From positions 1-48,235 of the forward strand of contig NZ_LMDI01000037.1 of assembly GCF_001425785.1 (NCBI RefSeq): a stretch of DNA of 48,235 nucleotides, written 5' to 3'. This document shows, in pieces, positions 15,164 through 26,325 of this stretch (positions within the stretch are counted from its first letter, which is position 1; the number at the start of each line of letters is the position of its first letter). The notes beneath the pieces were generated by a model, which saw only the letters and a program-made list of their open reading frames with translations, was not told the origin of the DNA and searched no databases. The position numbers were made by a program, and so were the translations under genes. This DNA is from Rhizobacter sp. Root1221. GTDB lineage: Bacteria; Pseudomonadota; Gammaproteobacteria; Burkholderiales; Burkholderiaceae_C.

Positions 15164-17593
15164 TCACCGCCCCGCGCGGGGGTACAAGTGCGAAACCACC
15201 ACGTGCCCCTCCGGCCCGAAATCCAGCGAATAGCTGCTTTGCGTGAGCGGGGTCGGGCGCCCGGTGCGGTCGGGCGCGTTGCTGAAGCCGCGGCCCACCG
15301 GACGGCCGTGCTCGAAAACAGCGTCGGTGATACCCACGCCGCCCGGCAACGCATTGATCGCGCGGTCGAACTCGGCGCGAGTGCGCGCCGACAGCACGCC
15401 CTGCAGCTCGGATCGATGCGATACATGGGCGTTGATCTCGGCCACCGCGAGAGCCATGTCGGCATGCGAGCCATAGACCCCCGCGTAGCCGGTCTCCCGT
15501 GCGCGCGCGCGCAGCGCCGCGTCGTCGAGCAGCAAGTGGCGTTCCACGGCGCGATCCCAGGCGCGCTCGCTGACCAGCCCGGTGCTGGTGGAGTGGCTTC
15601 GCAGCTTAGTGCGGGTGTCCTGGATGTCCTGGTCCAGCGGCCGCATCCTGCCACGCAGGCTGGCGAGTTGCTCGCCCAGGGCGTCGAATTGACGCCGCCC
15701 CCCCGCCGCGTTGCGCGCATGGTCGGCGGCTGCGGTCTCGAGTTGGTCTTCGCAGCGCCGCAGCGCGGCCTTCGCCTGCCTGATCCTGTCGTCCGTGCCG
15801 GCAATCTGCTGCTTCGCCTCGTCGGCAGCTTCCTGGTGCCCTTGAATGTCCCCACGCAGCTTCATGCCGCGCGCCTCGGGGTCCGGCGTCGACGACGTGC
15901 TGGCCGTCTCGATTTGTGGAACGGCCTCCGACCGGAACTTGGCATCCTTGTTCGCCTCGGGGGCGTCGAGCCGGCGGCGCTCACTGGCGAACTGGTTGAC
16001 CTGCTGGCGGACGGCATTGAACTCTTGCGCCGCAGCGACCCCCTGCGCAACGACAAGCCGGAGCGCCTTCTGAGCCTCATCGAGGGTACCCTGGGCCTGC
16101 GCCACCTCGGCCATGGCATCCGCATAGTCTTCGGCAAGCATGCTCATGATGGCGGCGGCTTGGGTCACGGCCCCCTTCAGGATCGCCTCGCGGTGCCCGG
16201 GCACTTCCTGCAGTTGCCACAGCGTTTCGTTGCGCACCGCGGTGACCACCACGTCCCTGGTCGGCACCGTCCCGCCACCGCTCAACCTCGCGCGCCGAGG
16301 CCCGGCCCCCCCGTGCCGGACGTTGATGGAAGCCAGCCGTGCCGCGTCGAACATGCAGCTGTCGAAGCCCGACCGGACCTGCCTGGCCACCGCGGCTTTC
16401 AGGGCGTCTTCGCCAGCACCACTGCGCAAAGCGGCCGTGATGGGTTCCATCTGCCTGCGCAGCAGATCGCCGCTGTTGCCGTGCTGCACGTCATCCATGT
16501 GGCCTTGCAGCACGCGCCAGAGCAGGCTGTTGACGTACACGTTCGGCGTCATCGAGCCGTAGAGCGCGGAGGCCGCGGAAAAAGCCGCGTTGTCGGCCAC
16601 CAGATACGCCGCCTTGAAGCGCCGGGCACCGGCGCCTGCCTCGGTGAAATATTCGAGATAGCGCTCATGACGGTTGTCCGGACGTCCGCTCCGGGGCACA
16701 TCCATGGGCGGCAGGTCATGCTCATCCAAATAGCTGTTGAGATTGCCGGGGACGGACGATTCGATCCTTTCCATGTAGGACGTCGGCTCCAGGATCTCTT
16801 CCGCCTCGGCCCTCAGGCGCTGGACCTCGGCGCGCGCCGGGGCGAGCACCGATCTGGCGAGGCGGTCCTGCTCGAGCTTCAAGGCTTCGCGCTGCCGCTC
16901 CAGTTGCTGCAGGTGCCGGCGCGCAGCCGCCTCCTCGGCACTGACGGGAGCCGGCCCCGCGGGTTCCGCGGCCCGGCCCGACGGGGCGGACGCGGAGGGA
17001 GGCGTGGGCGTCCCGGTGGCAACTGCCGACGCCAGCGACAGCCCCGCCAGCGAGCGCTCGCAAGACGCCAGCTGGCGGTCGGAGCGATCCAGCCGGTCGG
17101 CCTGCGCGTCGCGGCGGGCCAGCAACTGCTGCAGTTCGTCGCGGGCGTGGTCCACGCGGTCTTGCAGGTGGTTGATCTCGTTGCGGCTTCTGGCACCACG
17201 CGCACCGCGCGCGGCAGCCCAGCGGGCCTCCTCGACCTCGCCGAGGCTCGCCTGCAGCTGTGAACGCTGCTGCTCCAGCGTGCCGAGTTGCCGCGCCAGC
17301 GCCGTGAGCTGAGCCGACGAGGCCACGATGGGGGCGGCACGGACGCCCGACGACGATGCGCCGGCCGGGTTCGCAGGGGTCGAGCGTGCCGGCGCCGGCA
17401 GCCTTGTGCGCCTGCGCGTGGCGGCCGACGAGCTTTCGCCTGACGCACTCGCGGGCGGGGGCGGTGCCCGTCCCAGCTCGGGGGGGTCTCCGATCACCCG
17501 GGACGGGCCGCTGCCGGGATCCGGCAGCACCGGCGGCGCGGCTGGTGGCATGGCGGTCGGGCGAGTTGCGGGCGGGCGGATGGGGTGCGGCAT
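15164..17593 (-). CDS. Large orphan coiled-coil protein, effector-like (809 aa)
   Basis: No family is recognised. The first 90 residues are Pro/Ala/Ser/Arg-rich and probably disordered. Coiled coil is predicted by eye at about 95-175 and 230-270, and again at about 520-690. A more ordered helical segment (about 275-450) includes YLEYFTEAGAGARRFKAAYL. The C-terminus (about 700-809) looks folded, with AEINAHVSHRSELQGVL and a beta-rich SLDFGPEGHVVVSHLY end. There is no signal peptide or membrane segment. The make-up (disordered start, coiled coils, orphan locus between glpQ and the dap operon) recalls large secreted effectors of plant-associated bacteria. No hrp/PIP-type box was found upstream and no secretion gene is near. 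Confidence 0.72.
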   Translation of the reverse strand: MPHPIRPPATRPTAMPPAAPPVLPDPGSGPSRVIGDPPELGRAPPPPASASGESSSAATRRRTRLPAPARSTPANPAGASSSGVRAAPIVASSAQLTALARQLGTLEQQRSQLQASLGEVEEARWAAARGARGARSRNEINHLQDRVDHARDELQQLLARRDAQADRLDRSDRQLASCERSLAGLSLASAVATGTPTPPSASAPSGRAAEPAGPAPVSAEEAAARRHLQQLERQREALKLEQDRLARSVLAPARAEVQRLRAEAEEILEPTSYMERIESSVPGNLNSYLDEHDLPPMDVPRSGRPDNRHERYLEYFTEAGAGARRFKAAYLVADNAAFSAASALYGSMTPNVYVNSLLWRVLQGHMDDVQHGNSGDLLRRQMEPITAALRSGAGEDALKAAVARQVRSGFDSCMFDAARLASINVRHGGAGPRRARLSGGGTVPTRDVVVTAVRNETLWQLQEVPGHREAILKGAVTQAAAIMSMLAEDYADAMAEVAQAQGTLDEAQKALRLVVAQGVAAAQEFNAVRQQVNQFASERRRLDAPEANKDAKFRSEAVPQIETASTSSTPDPEARGMKLRGDIQGHQEAADEAKQQIAGTDDRIRQAKAALRRCEDQLETAAADHARNAAGGRRQFDALGEQLASLRGRMRPLDQDIQDTRTKLRSHSTSTGLVSERAWDRAVERHLLLDDAALRARARETGYAGVYGSHADMALAVAEINAHVSHRSELQGVLSARTRAEFDRAINALPGGVGITDAVFEHGRPVGRGFSNAPDRTGRPTPLTQSSYSLDFGPEGHVVVSHLYPRAGR

Positions 17594-17832
17594 TGAAAAA
17601 CGGGCTCCGTGCTACGGCGCAGCGCCTCGGCGCGAACGCGATGTGACATGCGTGGCGGCACACGGTAGCCACGGTTCGCAATGCAGCCGGGCGCGCGGGC
17701 GAACCCGCCTGCGGAACAGCGAAGCGCCCCCCGCGACTCCCCATGCCCGTCGCAGGCCGTGCGTACGGTTTGTCACCCCGGCGAACACCACGGCCCCCCG
17801 CCGGAGGGTCGGGCGTGCCCGATAATCCGCGG

Positions 17833-19020
17833 ATGAACCCTTTGCTTGCCCGCCTGCATCCCTACCCGTTCGAACGCCTGCGCGCGCTGACCCGCGACAT
17901 CACGCCGAACCCGGCGTACAAGCCCATCAGCCTGGGCATCGGCGAACCCAAGCACGCCACGCCGCAACTGATCAAGGACGCCCTCGTGGCGGGCCTGGGG
18001 GGCTTGGCGGCCTACCCGGCCACCGCCGGCGAACCCGCGCTGCGCAACGCGATGACCGGCTGGCTGCAACGCCGCTACGGCATCGCGGTGGACCCCGCCA
18101 CACAGGTGTTGCCGGTGAACGGGTCGCGCGAGGCACTGTTCGCCCTGGCACAGACCGTGATCGACCCCACGAAGGCGGGCGCCACCGTGGTGTGCCCCAA
18201 CCCGTTCTACCAGATCTACGAGGGGGCGGCGCTGCTGGCCGGCGCGCAGGCGCACTACGTCAACAGCGACCCGGCACGCAACTTCGCGTCCGACTGGGGT
18301 TCGGTGCCCGACGAGGTGTGGGCCCGCACCCAGCTGCTGTACGTGTGCTCGCCGGGCAACCCCACCGGCGCGGTGATGCCGCTGGAAGAATGGCAGAAGC
18401 TCTTCGCCCTCAGCGACCGCTTCGGGTTCGTCATCGCGTCCGACGAGTGCTACTCCGAGATCTACTTCCGCGACGAACCGCCCCTCGGTTCGCTCGAAGC
18501 GGCCGTGAAACTCGGCCGGCCCGACTTCCGCAACCTCATCGCGTTCACGAGCCTGTCCAAGCGGTCCAACGTGCCGGGCCTGCGTTCGGGCTTTGTCGCG
18601 GGTGACGCCGCCCTGATCAAGCAGTTCCTGCTGTACCGCACGTACCACGGCAGTGCCATGAGCCCCACCGTGCAACACGCGAGCATCGCCGCCTGGGACG
18701 ACGAGACTCACGTGGTCGAGAACCGCGACAAATACCGCCGCAAGTTCGCCCAGGTCACGCCGGTGCTGGCCGAGGTGCTCGACGTGGCGCTGCCCGATGC
18801 GAGCTTCTACCTGTGGGCCGGTGTGCCGGGCAATGACGTGGAATTCGCCCAACGGTTGCTGGCTCAATACAATGTGACCGTGTTGCCGGGCAGCCTGCTT
18901 GCCCGGGAGGCCCACGGCACCAACCCTGGTGCCGGGCGCATCCGCCTGGCGCTGGTCGCCGAAGTCGACGAATGCCTGGAAGCCGCCCACCGCCTGGCCG
19001 CCTTTGCCCGATCCCTCTGA
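17833..19020 (+). CDS. dapC: Succinyldiaminopimelate transaminase DapC
   Basis: This class I/II pyridoxal-phosphate aminotransferase makes N-succinyl-L,L-diaminopimelate in the lysine and peptidoglycan pathway. The start is set at the ATG at 17833 ([16 protein letters not shown]), giving 395 residues; upstream in-frame codons lack family similarity. The phosphate-binding [12 protein letters not shown], the [10 protein letters not shown] loop and the Schiff-base lysine in [14 protein letters not shown] are present. It is followed after 13 bases by dapD and then by pilU-like, dapE and prmB on the same strand. Confidence 0.93.
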   Translation: MNPLLARLHPYPFERLRALTRDITPNPAYKPISLGIGEPKHATPQLIKDALVAGLGGLAAYPATAGEPALRNAMTGWLQRRYGIAVDPATQVLPVNGSREALFALAQTVIDPTKAGATVVCPNPFYQIYEGAALLAGAQAHYVNSDPARNFASDWGSVPDEVWARTQLLYVCSPGNPTGAVMPLEEWQKLFALSDRFGFVIASDECYSEIYFRDEPPLGSLEAAVKLGRPDFRNLIAFTSLSKRSNVPGLRSGFVAGDAALIKQFLLYRTYHGSAMSPTVQHASIAAWDDETHVVENRDKYRRKFAQVTPVLAEVLDVALPDASFYLWAGVPGNDVEFAQRLLAQYNVTVLPGSLLAREAHGTNPGAGRIRLALVAEVDECLEAAHRLAAFARSL

Positions 19021-19033
19021 ACACCGTCCCATC

Positions 19034-19855
19034 ATGACCCAACAGCTCCAATCCACCATCGAACTCGCCTGGGAAGCCCGCGCTTCCATCACCGCCGACA
19101 ACAGCCCCGAGGTCCGCGAGGCTGTCGACACCGTGATCGCCGACCTGAACGCCGGCCGCGTGCGCGTGGCCGAACGCCAGGGCGTTGGCCAGTGGACCGT
19201 CAACCAGTGGGTCAAGAAGGCCGTGCTGCTGTCGTTCCGCCTGAACGACAACAAGCTGATCGAGGCCGGGGGCCTGAGCTTCTTCGACAAGGTGAAACCG
19301 AAGTTCGCCGACCTCGACGAAGCCGAGATCCGTGCCACCGGCGTGCGCATCGTGCCGCCGGCCGTGGCCCGCCATGGCGCCTACCTGGCCAAGAACGTGG
19401 TGCTGATGCCGTCGTACGTGAACATCGGCGCCTACGTCGACGAAGGCACCATGGTGGACACCTGGGCCACCGTGGGCTCGTGCGCCCAGATCGGCAAGAA
19501 CGTGCACCTGTCGGGCGGCGTGGGCATCGGCGGCGTGCTGGAGCCGCTGCAGGCCAACCCCACCATCATCGAGGACAACTGCTTCATCGGCGCCCGCTCC
19601 GAAGTGGTGGAAGGCGTGATCGTCGAGGAAAACTCGGTGATCTCGATGGGGGTGTTCATCGGCCAGAGCACGAAGATCTATGACCGCGCCACGGGCGAAG
19701 TCACCTACGGCCGCGTGCCCGCCGGCTCGGTGGTGGTGAGCGGCAGCCTGCCGAGCGCCGACGGCAAGTACAGCCTGTACTGCGCCGTGATCGTCAAGCG
19801 CGTCGACGCACAAACCCGTTCCAAGACCAGCATCAACGACCTGCTGCGCAGCTGA
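19034..19855 (+). CDS. dapD: Tetrahydrodipicolinate N-succinyltransferase DapD
   Basis: DapD transfers succinyl from succinyl-CoA to tetrahydrodipicolinate, the step before DapC. There are 273 residues, the family's normal length, starting [16 protein letters not shown] at 19034. The C-terminal two thirds is a left-handed beta-helix of hexapeptide repeats (from about [18 protein letters not shown] to [16 protein letters not shown]). It trimerises in the cytoplasm. The short spacing to dapC supports an operon. Confidence 0.95.
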   Translation: MTQQLQSTIELAWEARASITADNSPEVREAVDTVIADLNAGRVRVAERQGVGQWTVNQWVKKAVLLSFRLNDNKLIEAGGLSFFDKVKPKFADLDEAEIRATGVRIVPPAVARHGAYLAKNVVLMPSYVNIGAYVDEGTMVDTWATVGSCAQIGKNVHLSGGVGIGGVLEPLQANPTIIEDNCFIGARSEVVEGVIVEENSVISMGVFIGQSTKIYDRATGEVTYGRVPAGSVVVSGSLPSADGKYSLYCAVIVKRVDAQTRSKTSINDLLRS

Positions 19856-19952
19856 TGCCCCGTGGCGCCGGCCTGGGGAGACGGCGCCACTCGATCCCCA
19901 CGTTCCGGGCCCCGCGCCCGGAACCCCGACCAGCCTGGAAAAGAGGACTTTG

Positions 19953-21149
19953 ATGGCAGCGACCAATGGCGGCAACATGGAGCGGGTGCTCCGGCTGATG
20001 GCAGACAAACACGCGTCCGACGTGTATCTCTCGGCCAACACCCCCATCCTGATCAAGATCAACGGGCAGATCCTGCAGTTGAGCGACCAGCCGCTGAGCC
20101 CGTCCCAGCCCCGCCAGTTGCTTGCCGAACTGCTCACCCCCACCCAGCTCGAAGACCTCGAGGACACCGGTGAACTGAACGTCGGCATCGGCATCGCCGG
20201 CGTCGGCAGCTTCCGGCTCAGCGCGTTCCGCCAGCGCGGGTCCATCGCCGCGGTGTTCCGGCACATCCCGCACGACATCCCGGCCCTCGGCAGCCTGAAC
20301 CTGCCCCCGGTGCTCAACACCCTCGTGCTCGAAAAGCGCGGCCTGATCCTGCTGGTGGGTGCCACCGGCACCGGCAAGAGCACCACGCTCGCGGCCATGC
20401 TCGAGCAGCGCAACCAGCAGCTCGCCGGCCACATCCTCACCATCGAGGACCCCATCGAGTTCATGTTCACCAACAAGCGCTCCATGGTGAACCAGCGCGA
20501 GGTGGGCCGCGACACGCAGTCGCTCCAGGTGGCGTTGAAAAACGCGCTGCGCCAGGCCCCCGATTGCATCTACATCGGCGAAATCCGCGACCGCGAAACC
20601 ATGACGGCCGCCATCTCGTACGCGCTGTCGGGCCACCTGGTGGTGTCCACGCTGCACGCGAACAACAGCTACCACGCACTCGGCCGGATCCTCTCCTTCT
20701 ACAGCCCCGAGTCGCGCCCCGCGTTGCTCGCCGACCTGGCCGCGGGCCTGCGCGCCATCGTGTCGCAGCGGCTCATCCGCGCCACGGCCGGCGGCCGCAT
20801 GCCGGCGGTGGAAGTCATGCTCAACACCAAGCTCGTGTCCGAGTTCATCGAAAAGGGCGACTTCACCGGCGTCAAGGAATCGATGGAAAAGTCGCTGGCC
20901 GAAGGTTCGCAGACCTTCGAGGCCGAACTGGCCCGCATGATCAACGACGGTTTCATCACCCGCGACGAAGGCCTCGCCTACGCCGATTCGCCCACCAACC
21001 TGATGTGGCGCCTCGCGAACGACATGGACCCCGTCTCCCGGCTCACCCCCAAGAAGGATGAGCCCGACACGGACCAGCCCACGTTCACCGAAATCCAGCT
21101 GGACGTGCCGGCCGACGACGGCCGATCCAGCGGCTTTGCCCGCATCTGA
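19953..21149 (+). CDS. pilU: PilT/PilU-family type IV pilus retraction ATPase, probably PilU
   Basis: This cytoplasmic hexameric ATPase powers pilus retraction for twitching and DNA uptake. There are 398 residues from the ATG at 19953 (AAGAGGA upstream), with a TTG one codon earlier as an alternative. Walker A GATGTGKST is at about 136-144. The Asp box ILTIEDPIEF, Walker B YIGEIRD and the His box HLVVSTLHANN are all intact. The C-terminal tail (FEAELARMINDGFITRDEGL) and an acidic extension favour PilU over PilT. No other pilus gene is nearby; the gene is embedded between dapD and dapE. Confidence 0.88.
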   Translation: MAATNGGNMERVLRLMADKHASDVYLSANTPILIKINGQILQLSDQPLSPSQPRQLLAELLTPTQLEDLEDTGELNVGIGIAGVGSFRLSAFRQRGSIAAVFRHIPHDIPALGSLNLPPVLNTLVLEKRGLILLVGATGTGKSTTLAAMLEQRNQQLAGHILTIEDPIEFMFTNKRSMVNQREVGRDTQSLQVALKNALRQAPDCIYIGEIRDRETMTAAISYALSGHLVVSTLHANNSYHALGRILSFYSPESRPALLADLAAGLRAIVSQRLIRATAGGRMPAVEVMLNTKLVSEFIEKGDFTGVKESMEKSLAEGSQTFEAELARMINDGFITRDEGLAYADSPTNLMWRLANDMDPVSRLTPKKDEPDTDQPTFTEIQLDVPADDGRSSGFARI

Positions 21150-23191
<2,042 letters not shown>

Positions 23192-23216
23192 CAACATCGC
23201 CGCCCCGCCGTCCCTT

Positions 23217-23229
23217 GGGGCTCTGCCCC
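23217..23229 (+). terminator. Weak hairpin after prmB
   Basis: GGGGC-TCT-GCCCC lies 26 bases past the prmB stop, with no T-run. It may end the dap operon, but the stem is short. Confidence 0.25.
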
Positions 23230-23323
23230 TGGCAGCACAGGAAGACGAACGAGGCTCCCCAGACGGCGCCAAGCACCGGCAACCTTCCAGTCTGTATCGC
23301 ATCGGGGATGCGTCCTCCGTCGC

Positions 23324-24130
23324 TCAGGCGATGTTGGTGAGGCCCGGTCGCGCCCGCCCGGCTTGCACTTCGCGGATGAAGCCGGCCACGTAGTCGACAG
23401 GTGCGGTGATGTCGTTCGGGTGCTTCTCGATCTCGAGACTGAACAGGCTGCCGATGATGACACCGTGAGCCCCCGCCTTCCACAGTTCCCGGACTTGAGA
23501 CACCTTGCTGACACCGAACCCCACGACCACGGGCCCCTCCGCGTCGGCGGCAAGGCGTTGCACGCGCGCCAGCGCACCCGCCTCGAGGTGCTCGTTCGCG
23601 CCTGTGGTGCCGATGACGCAGGTGAACGCGGATGACTTCCTGATCAACTGGCGGCAGCGTTCATCGGGCGTGTACGGCGCTGCCATCTGGATGCTTCCCA
23701 GCCCGGCATCGCACAGCTTGGCCACGTGATCGGCACTCCCGTGGATGGGTAGATCAGGGCAGACCACCGCATCCACCCCGATGTCGGCAAGCTCACGGTA
23801 CGCGGAATCCCCGCGCGTGAAGAGCAGGTTGTAGCAAAGCAGGAGACCGATGGGAATGCCCGGGTGGGCCTTCCGGATGGCGCGGACCATCTCGACGCAG
23901 CTTTCGTAGGTCACGCCCGCCCGGAGTGCGCGCTGCTTGGATCTCTGGTTCACGGGCCCATCGGTGATCGGGTCCGGGAAAGGAAACTCCAGTTCGACAG
24001 CGTCGGCCCCTGCATCGATCGCAGCCGTGATCAGCCGCAGGCTGGCCTCGGGCGTTGGATCGCCCAACGTGAAATATGGGATGACAGCCCGGCATTCAGG
24101 GCTGCGAAAGAGTCGGTTGAAGCGGTTCAT
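23324..24130 (-). CDS. Orphan tryptophan synthase alpha-like protein
   Basis: This 268-residue TIM barrel of the TrpA family has its start at 24130 (MNRFNRLFRSPECRAVIPYF), preceded by AAGGA. The catalytic pair of TrpA is kept: E46 in VELEFPF and D57 in DPITDGP, 11 residues apart as in E. coli E49/D60. The segment matching the phosphate-loop region reads GTTGANEH and is shortened relative to SGVTGAEN. The subunit-contact loop differs as well (PFPDPITDGPVNQRSKQR). No trpB, trpF or other tryptophan gene is near. It may release free indole like stand-alone indole-glycerol-phosphate lyases, or act on a related compound. It is too diverged and isolated to call trpA. Confidence 0.8.
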   Translation of the reverse strand: MNRFNRLFRSPECRAVIPYFTLGDPTPEASLRLITAAIDAGADAVELEFPFPDPITDGPVNQRSKQRALRAGVTYESCVEMVRAIRKAHPGIPIGLLLCYNLLFTRGDSAYRELADIGVDAVVCPDLPIHGSADHVAKLCDAGLGSIQMAAPYTPDERCRQLIRKSSAFTCVIGTTGANEHLEAGALARVQRLAADAEGPVVVGFGVSKVSQVRELWKAGAHGVIIGSLFSLEIEKHPNDITAPVDYVAGFIREVQAGRARPGLTNIA

Positions 24131-24215
24131 TTGCGCAGTCCTTTCAGCTTCCCGTCCTGACCGAGGCCCTGGTCGCAGCGGCCGGAAATGCATCTTCCCT
24201 CTTCAAATAGATACT

Positions 24216-24320
24216 TCACCCACGACGCCCGGAAATTCTCCTGGCGAAAGTCATCGGGGTTTCTCGGCCCGCGAAAGTTTCGTCGAAGTTCAATGTCGGT
24301 AAACAAGAATTATTCCTCAT
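24216..24320 (-). CDS. Possible small peptide gene upstream of the trpA-like gene (34 aa)
   Basis: The ATG at 24320 has GGGAGG upstream at good spacing. The frame runs MRNNSCLPTLNFDETFAG... and ends in a basic RRISGRRG tail. The base composition is lower in GC than the backbone. It lies 85 bases before the trpA-like start on the same strand. It contains no tryptophan, so it is not a classical trp attenuator leader. It could be a peptide precursor or a chance frame. Confidence 0.35.
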   Translation of the reverse strand: MRNNSCLPTLNFDETFAGRETPMTFARRISGRRG

Positions 24321-24869
24321 AGAGCCTCCCGGCGGCGGTTTCTTCAGCGCTATTGCATAGATTCGCAACCGGGCAAGCGGGCATTTGGACTCTGTTCCTG
24401 ATTTCTCGCCATCCCTAAGGATGGTCCGCATAAGCCCCGGGAAGGCGCCGTGGTCGGAACTGGTCGCGTTGATCGGTCCGTACTGACCCAGGCCAAGCGC
24501 GGCTGCATGGAGAGGAGGCCGAAGCCCCTTGGCGATGCGGGCTGCCAGGGCGCGGACACCGGGAGTCGAGTCGCCTGATCGATGAGTTGGAGCGCCTGAA
24601 GGCGAGCATCCGGGCCAAGGACGGCTTGACGCATGCGTGGCTTGAGCTCGGGGGACCGAGCGCGGCAACGCTGGACACGCAAACATCCGTCTTCGGTAAG
24701 TGTCTGGAAAGACGCCCCGCCATACATTGGCTGTCCCCACCAGATTCCGGACGAGACACCTGCCTCTATTGAGGGAATGCCCATCCGTGTTGCCGAGAAA
24801 GCACTCATCGCCCACGGCAATGCTGAGCAGCTGCGGGGCCCGTGGTTCGACTCCTAAAAAGGAAAATTC
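24321..24869. other. Gap with no confident gene, likely decayed sequence
   Basis: Frames on both strands overlap each other and none has a good ribosome site or recognisable domain. One plus-strand stretch near 24575-24625 reads RLIDELERLKASIRAKDG, faintly like the C-terminal part of IS5-type transposases. The region probably contains degraded mobile DNA and the divergent promoters of the flanking genes. Confidence 0.4.
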
Positions 24870-26168
24870 ATGTCAAAAGTATCCAAGCTGCTGTTATCGT
24901 TTTCTCTTGCTCTGGCGATCACAGGTTGCGCGAGCATCCAGAGAAGTGAAATGCCGGAATCCCGGTTCTCCTCGCTGGATTGCCAGGCTATTGCGGGCCA
25001 GCTGGATCAAGCGCAAGCTACGCGCAAGCAGGCCGCCCAGGCGAAGCGTAGCTCCTGGAAAGTCATCATTCCCATCGCCATTGGTGTTCGCTACTTCAAT
25101 GCATCACACGTGGAAAATGAGGCTGAAAAAAGAGAAGCCCACCTGTTGCAGGAGCAACAGGCGAAAGGCTGCACCCAGATTCCTGGTGCAGCCAAGAGCG
25201 CCCAGTCCATCGACCCCAAGAAAATGACACCCATATCGGTCATCTCGTTTCCATCGCCCCATGATTGGCCGATCTGGGTCGCGCAGGAGCGGGGCTATTT
25301 CGATCGCAACGGAACAACTGTTTCACTGATCCCAACGGCTGATTCGAAGTTTCAGCTGGCCGGATTGATTGATGGGAAGTTCGACATCGCGATGACCGGC
25401 ATCGACAATGTCGTCGCCTACATGGAGGGGCAAGGCGAAGCGCCGACCCAGGCGGCACCGGATATATTCGCCTTCATGGGCGCCAGCAATCAAGGCTTCC
25501 TGCGGTTGGTAACCTTGCCGGAGGTGAAGACCTTCACCGACCTGAAAGGCAAGCAACTCTCGGTCGATGCACTGACAACCGGCTACGCATTCGTGCTGCG
25601 CAAAGTGCTGGAGGAAGGCGGCCTGAAATCCTCTGATGTCGAGTTTGTCAGTGTCGGTGGGCTGCGGCAGCGCTTCGACGCGCTGATGGAAAAGAAGCAA
25701 GCTGGTACGCTCCTTATCTCGCCCTTGCATGCGGCCGCCCAACAAAAGGGTTTCAACATTCTGGCCAACGCAGAAGATGTACTCGGTCATTATCAGGCTT
25801 CAGTCGGCGCCGCGCGGCGAGACTGGGCAAAAAACAATGAGGCCGCGTTGGCCGGCTACATCCGCGCATACATGGACGCCATCGCATGGCTCCGCAATCC
25901 TGCCAACGAGGCGGAGGCCGTCGCGATCCTGAGCAAGAAAATGCCGAACATGACGGAGCCGATGGCTGCACAAGCATATGAAGTTCTGTTGAACGCGGAC
26001 AACGGACTTGATCCTCGCGCACAACTTGACATCAAGGGAATAGAGACGGTGCTGGCACTGCGCAGCGCGTATGGCCAGCCGCGAAAACATTTGACCGAAG
26101 CCGGGAAATACTACGATCTGCAATATCACGCAGAAGCAATCGGCCTGGAAAAGCAGCCGGGGATCTGA
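24870..26168 (+). CDS. Lipoprotein fused to an NMT1/SsuA-type substrate-binding domain
   Basis: There are 432 residues. The lipobox LAITGC places the lipid at C20. Residues about 21-105 resemble small uncharacterised lipoproteins (a charged helix, a WKVIIPIAIGVRYFNA segment and a closing KGC). Residues about 115-430 are a periplasmic-binding fold of the THI5/NMT1/SsuA type: FPSPHDWPIWVAQERGYFDRNGTTV, GKFDIAMTGIDNVVAY, LKGKQLSVDALTTGYAFVLRKVLEE. Such domains feed sulfonate, thiamine-precursor or nitrate ABC importers, but no permease or ATPase gene is adjacent. GC content is visibly lower than in the neighbours, suggesting transfer. AAGGA precedes the start. The ligand is unknown. Confidence 0.82.
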   Translation: MSKVSKLLLSFSLALAITGCASIQRSEMPESRFSSLDCQAIAGQLDQAQATRKQAAQAKRSSWKVIIPIAIGVRYFNASHVENEAEKREAHLLQEQQAKGCTQIPGAAKSAQSIDPKKMTPISVISFPSPHDWPIWVAQERGYFDRNGTTVSLIPTADSKFQLAGLIDGKFDIAMTGIDNVVAYMEGQGEAPTQAAPDIFAFMGASNQGFLRLVTLPEVKTFTDLKGKQLSVDALTTGYAFVLRKVLEEGGLKSSDVEFVSVGGLRQRFDALMEKKQAGTLLISPLHAAAQQKGFNILANAEDVLGHYQASVGAARRDWAKNNEAALAGYIRAYMDAIAWLRNPANEAEAVAILSKKMPNMTEPMAAQAYEVLLNADNGLDPRAQLDIKGIETVLALRSAYGQPRKHLTEAGKYYDLQYHAEAIGLEKQPGI

Positions 26169-26184
26169 GGCGAGGTCAAATCGG

Positions 26185-26255
26185 GAATCTCAAGGCCCGC
26201 GTCCCGTTCCGGGGTCATCCGGCAGCAGTTCGGCTACGCGAAGGTGCGAGCGCCA
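26185..26255 (+). pseudogene. IS5-family transposase remnant
   Basis: Two neighbouring frames give NLKARVPFRG and then GVIRQQFGYAKVRA. Together they match the conserved IS5-family C-terminal pattern KARVEHPFRVIKRQFGYxKVRYRG, with a frameshift and a small deletion between them. The frame dies on both sides. It marks a former insertion beside the low-GC lipoprotein gene. Confidence 0.5.
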
Positions 26256-26325
26256 ATCCAGCCTGGAGCCTGGGCCGGCGGCGCGTCGAGGCACACCGCC
26301 GGCAACCGGAGCCATCAGTTCAGTA

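Noticed and set aside
15188-17263. 691-residue plus-strand frame opposite the coiled-coil protein
   Set aside because: His/Arg/Gly-rich shadow composition without a ribosome site; the minus frame has coiled-coil periodicity.
17594-17720. hrp/PIP-type promoter upstream of the 809-residue protein
   Set aside because: TTCGC blocks occur, but no pair has the required 15-base spacing.
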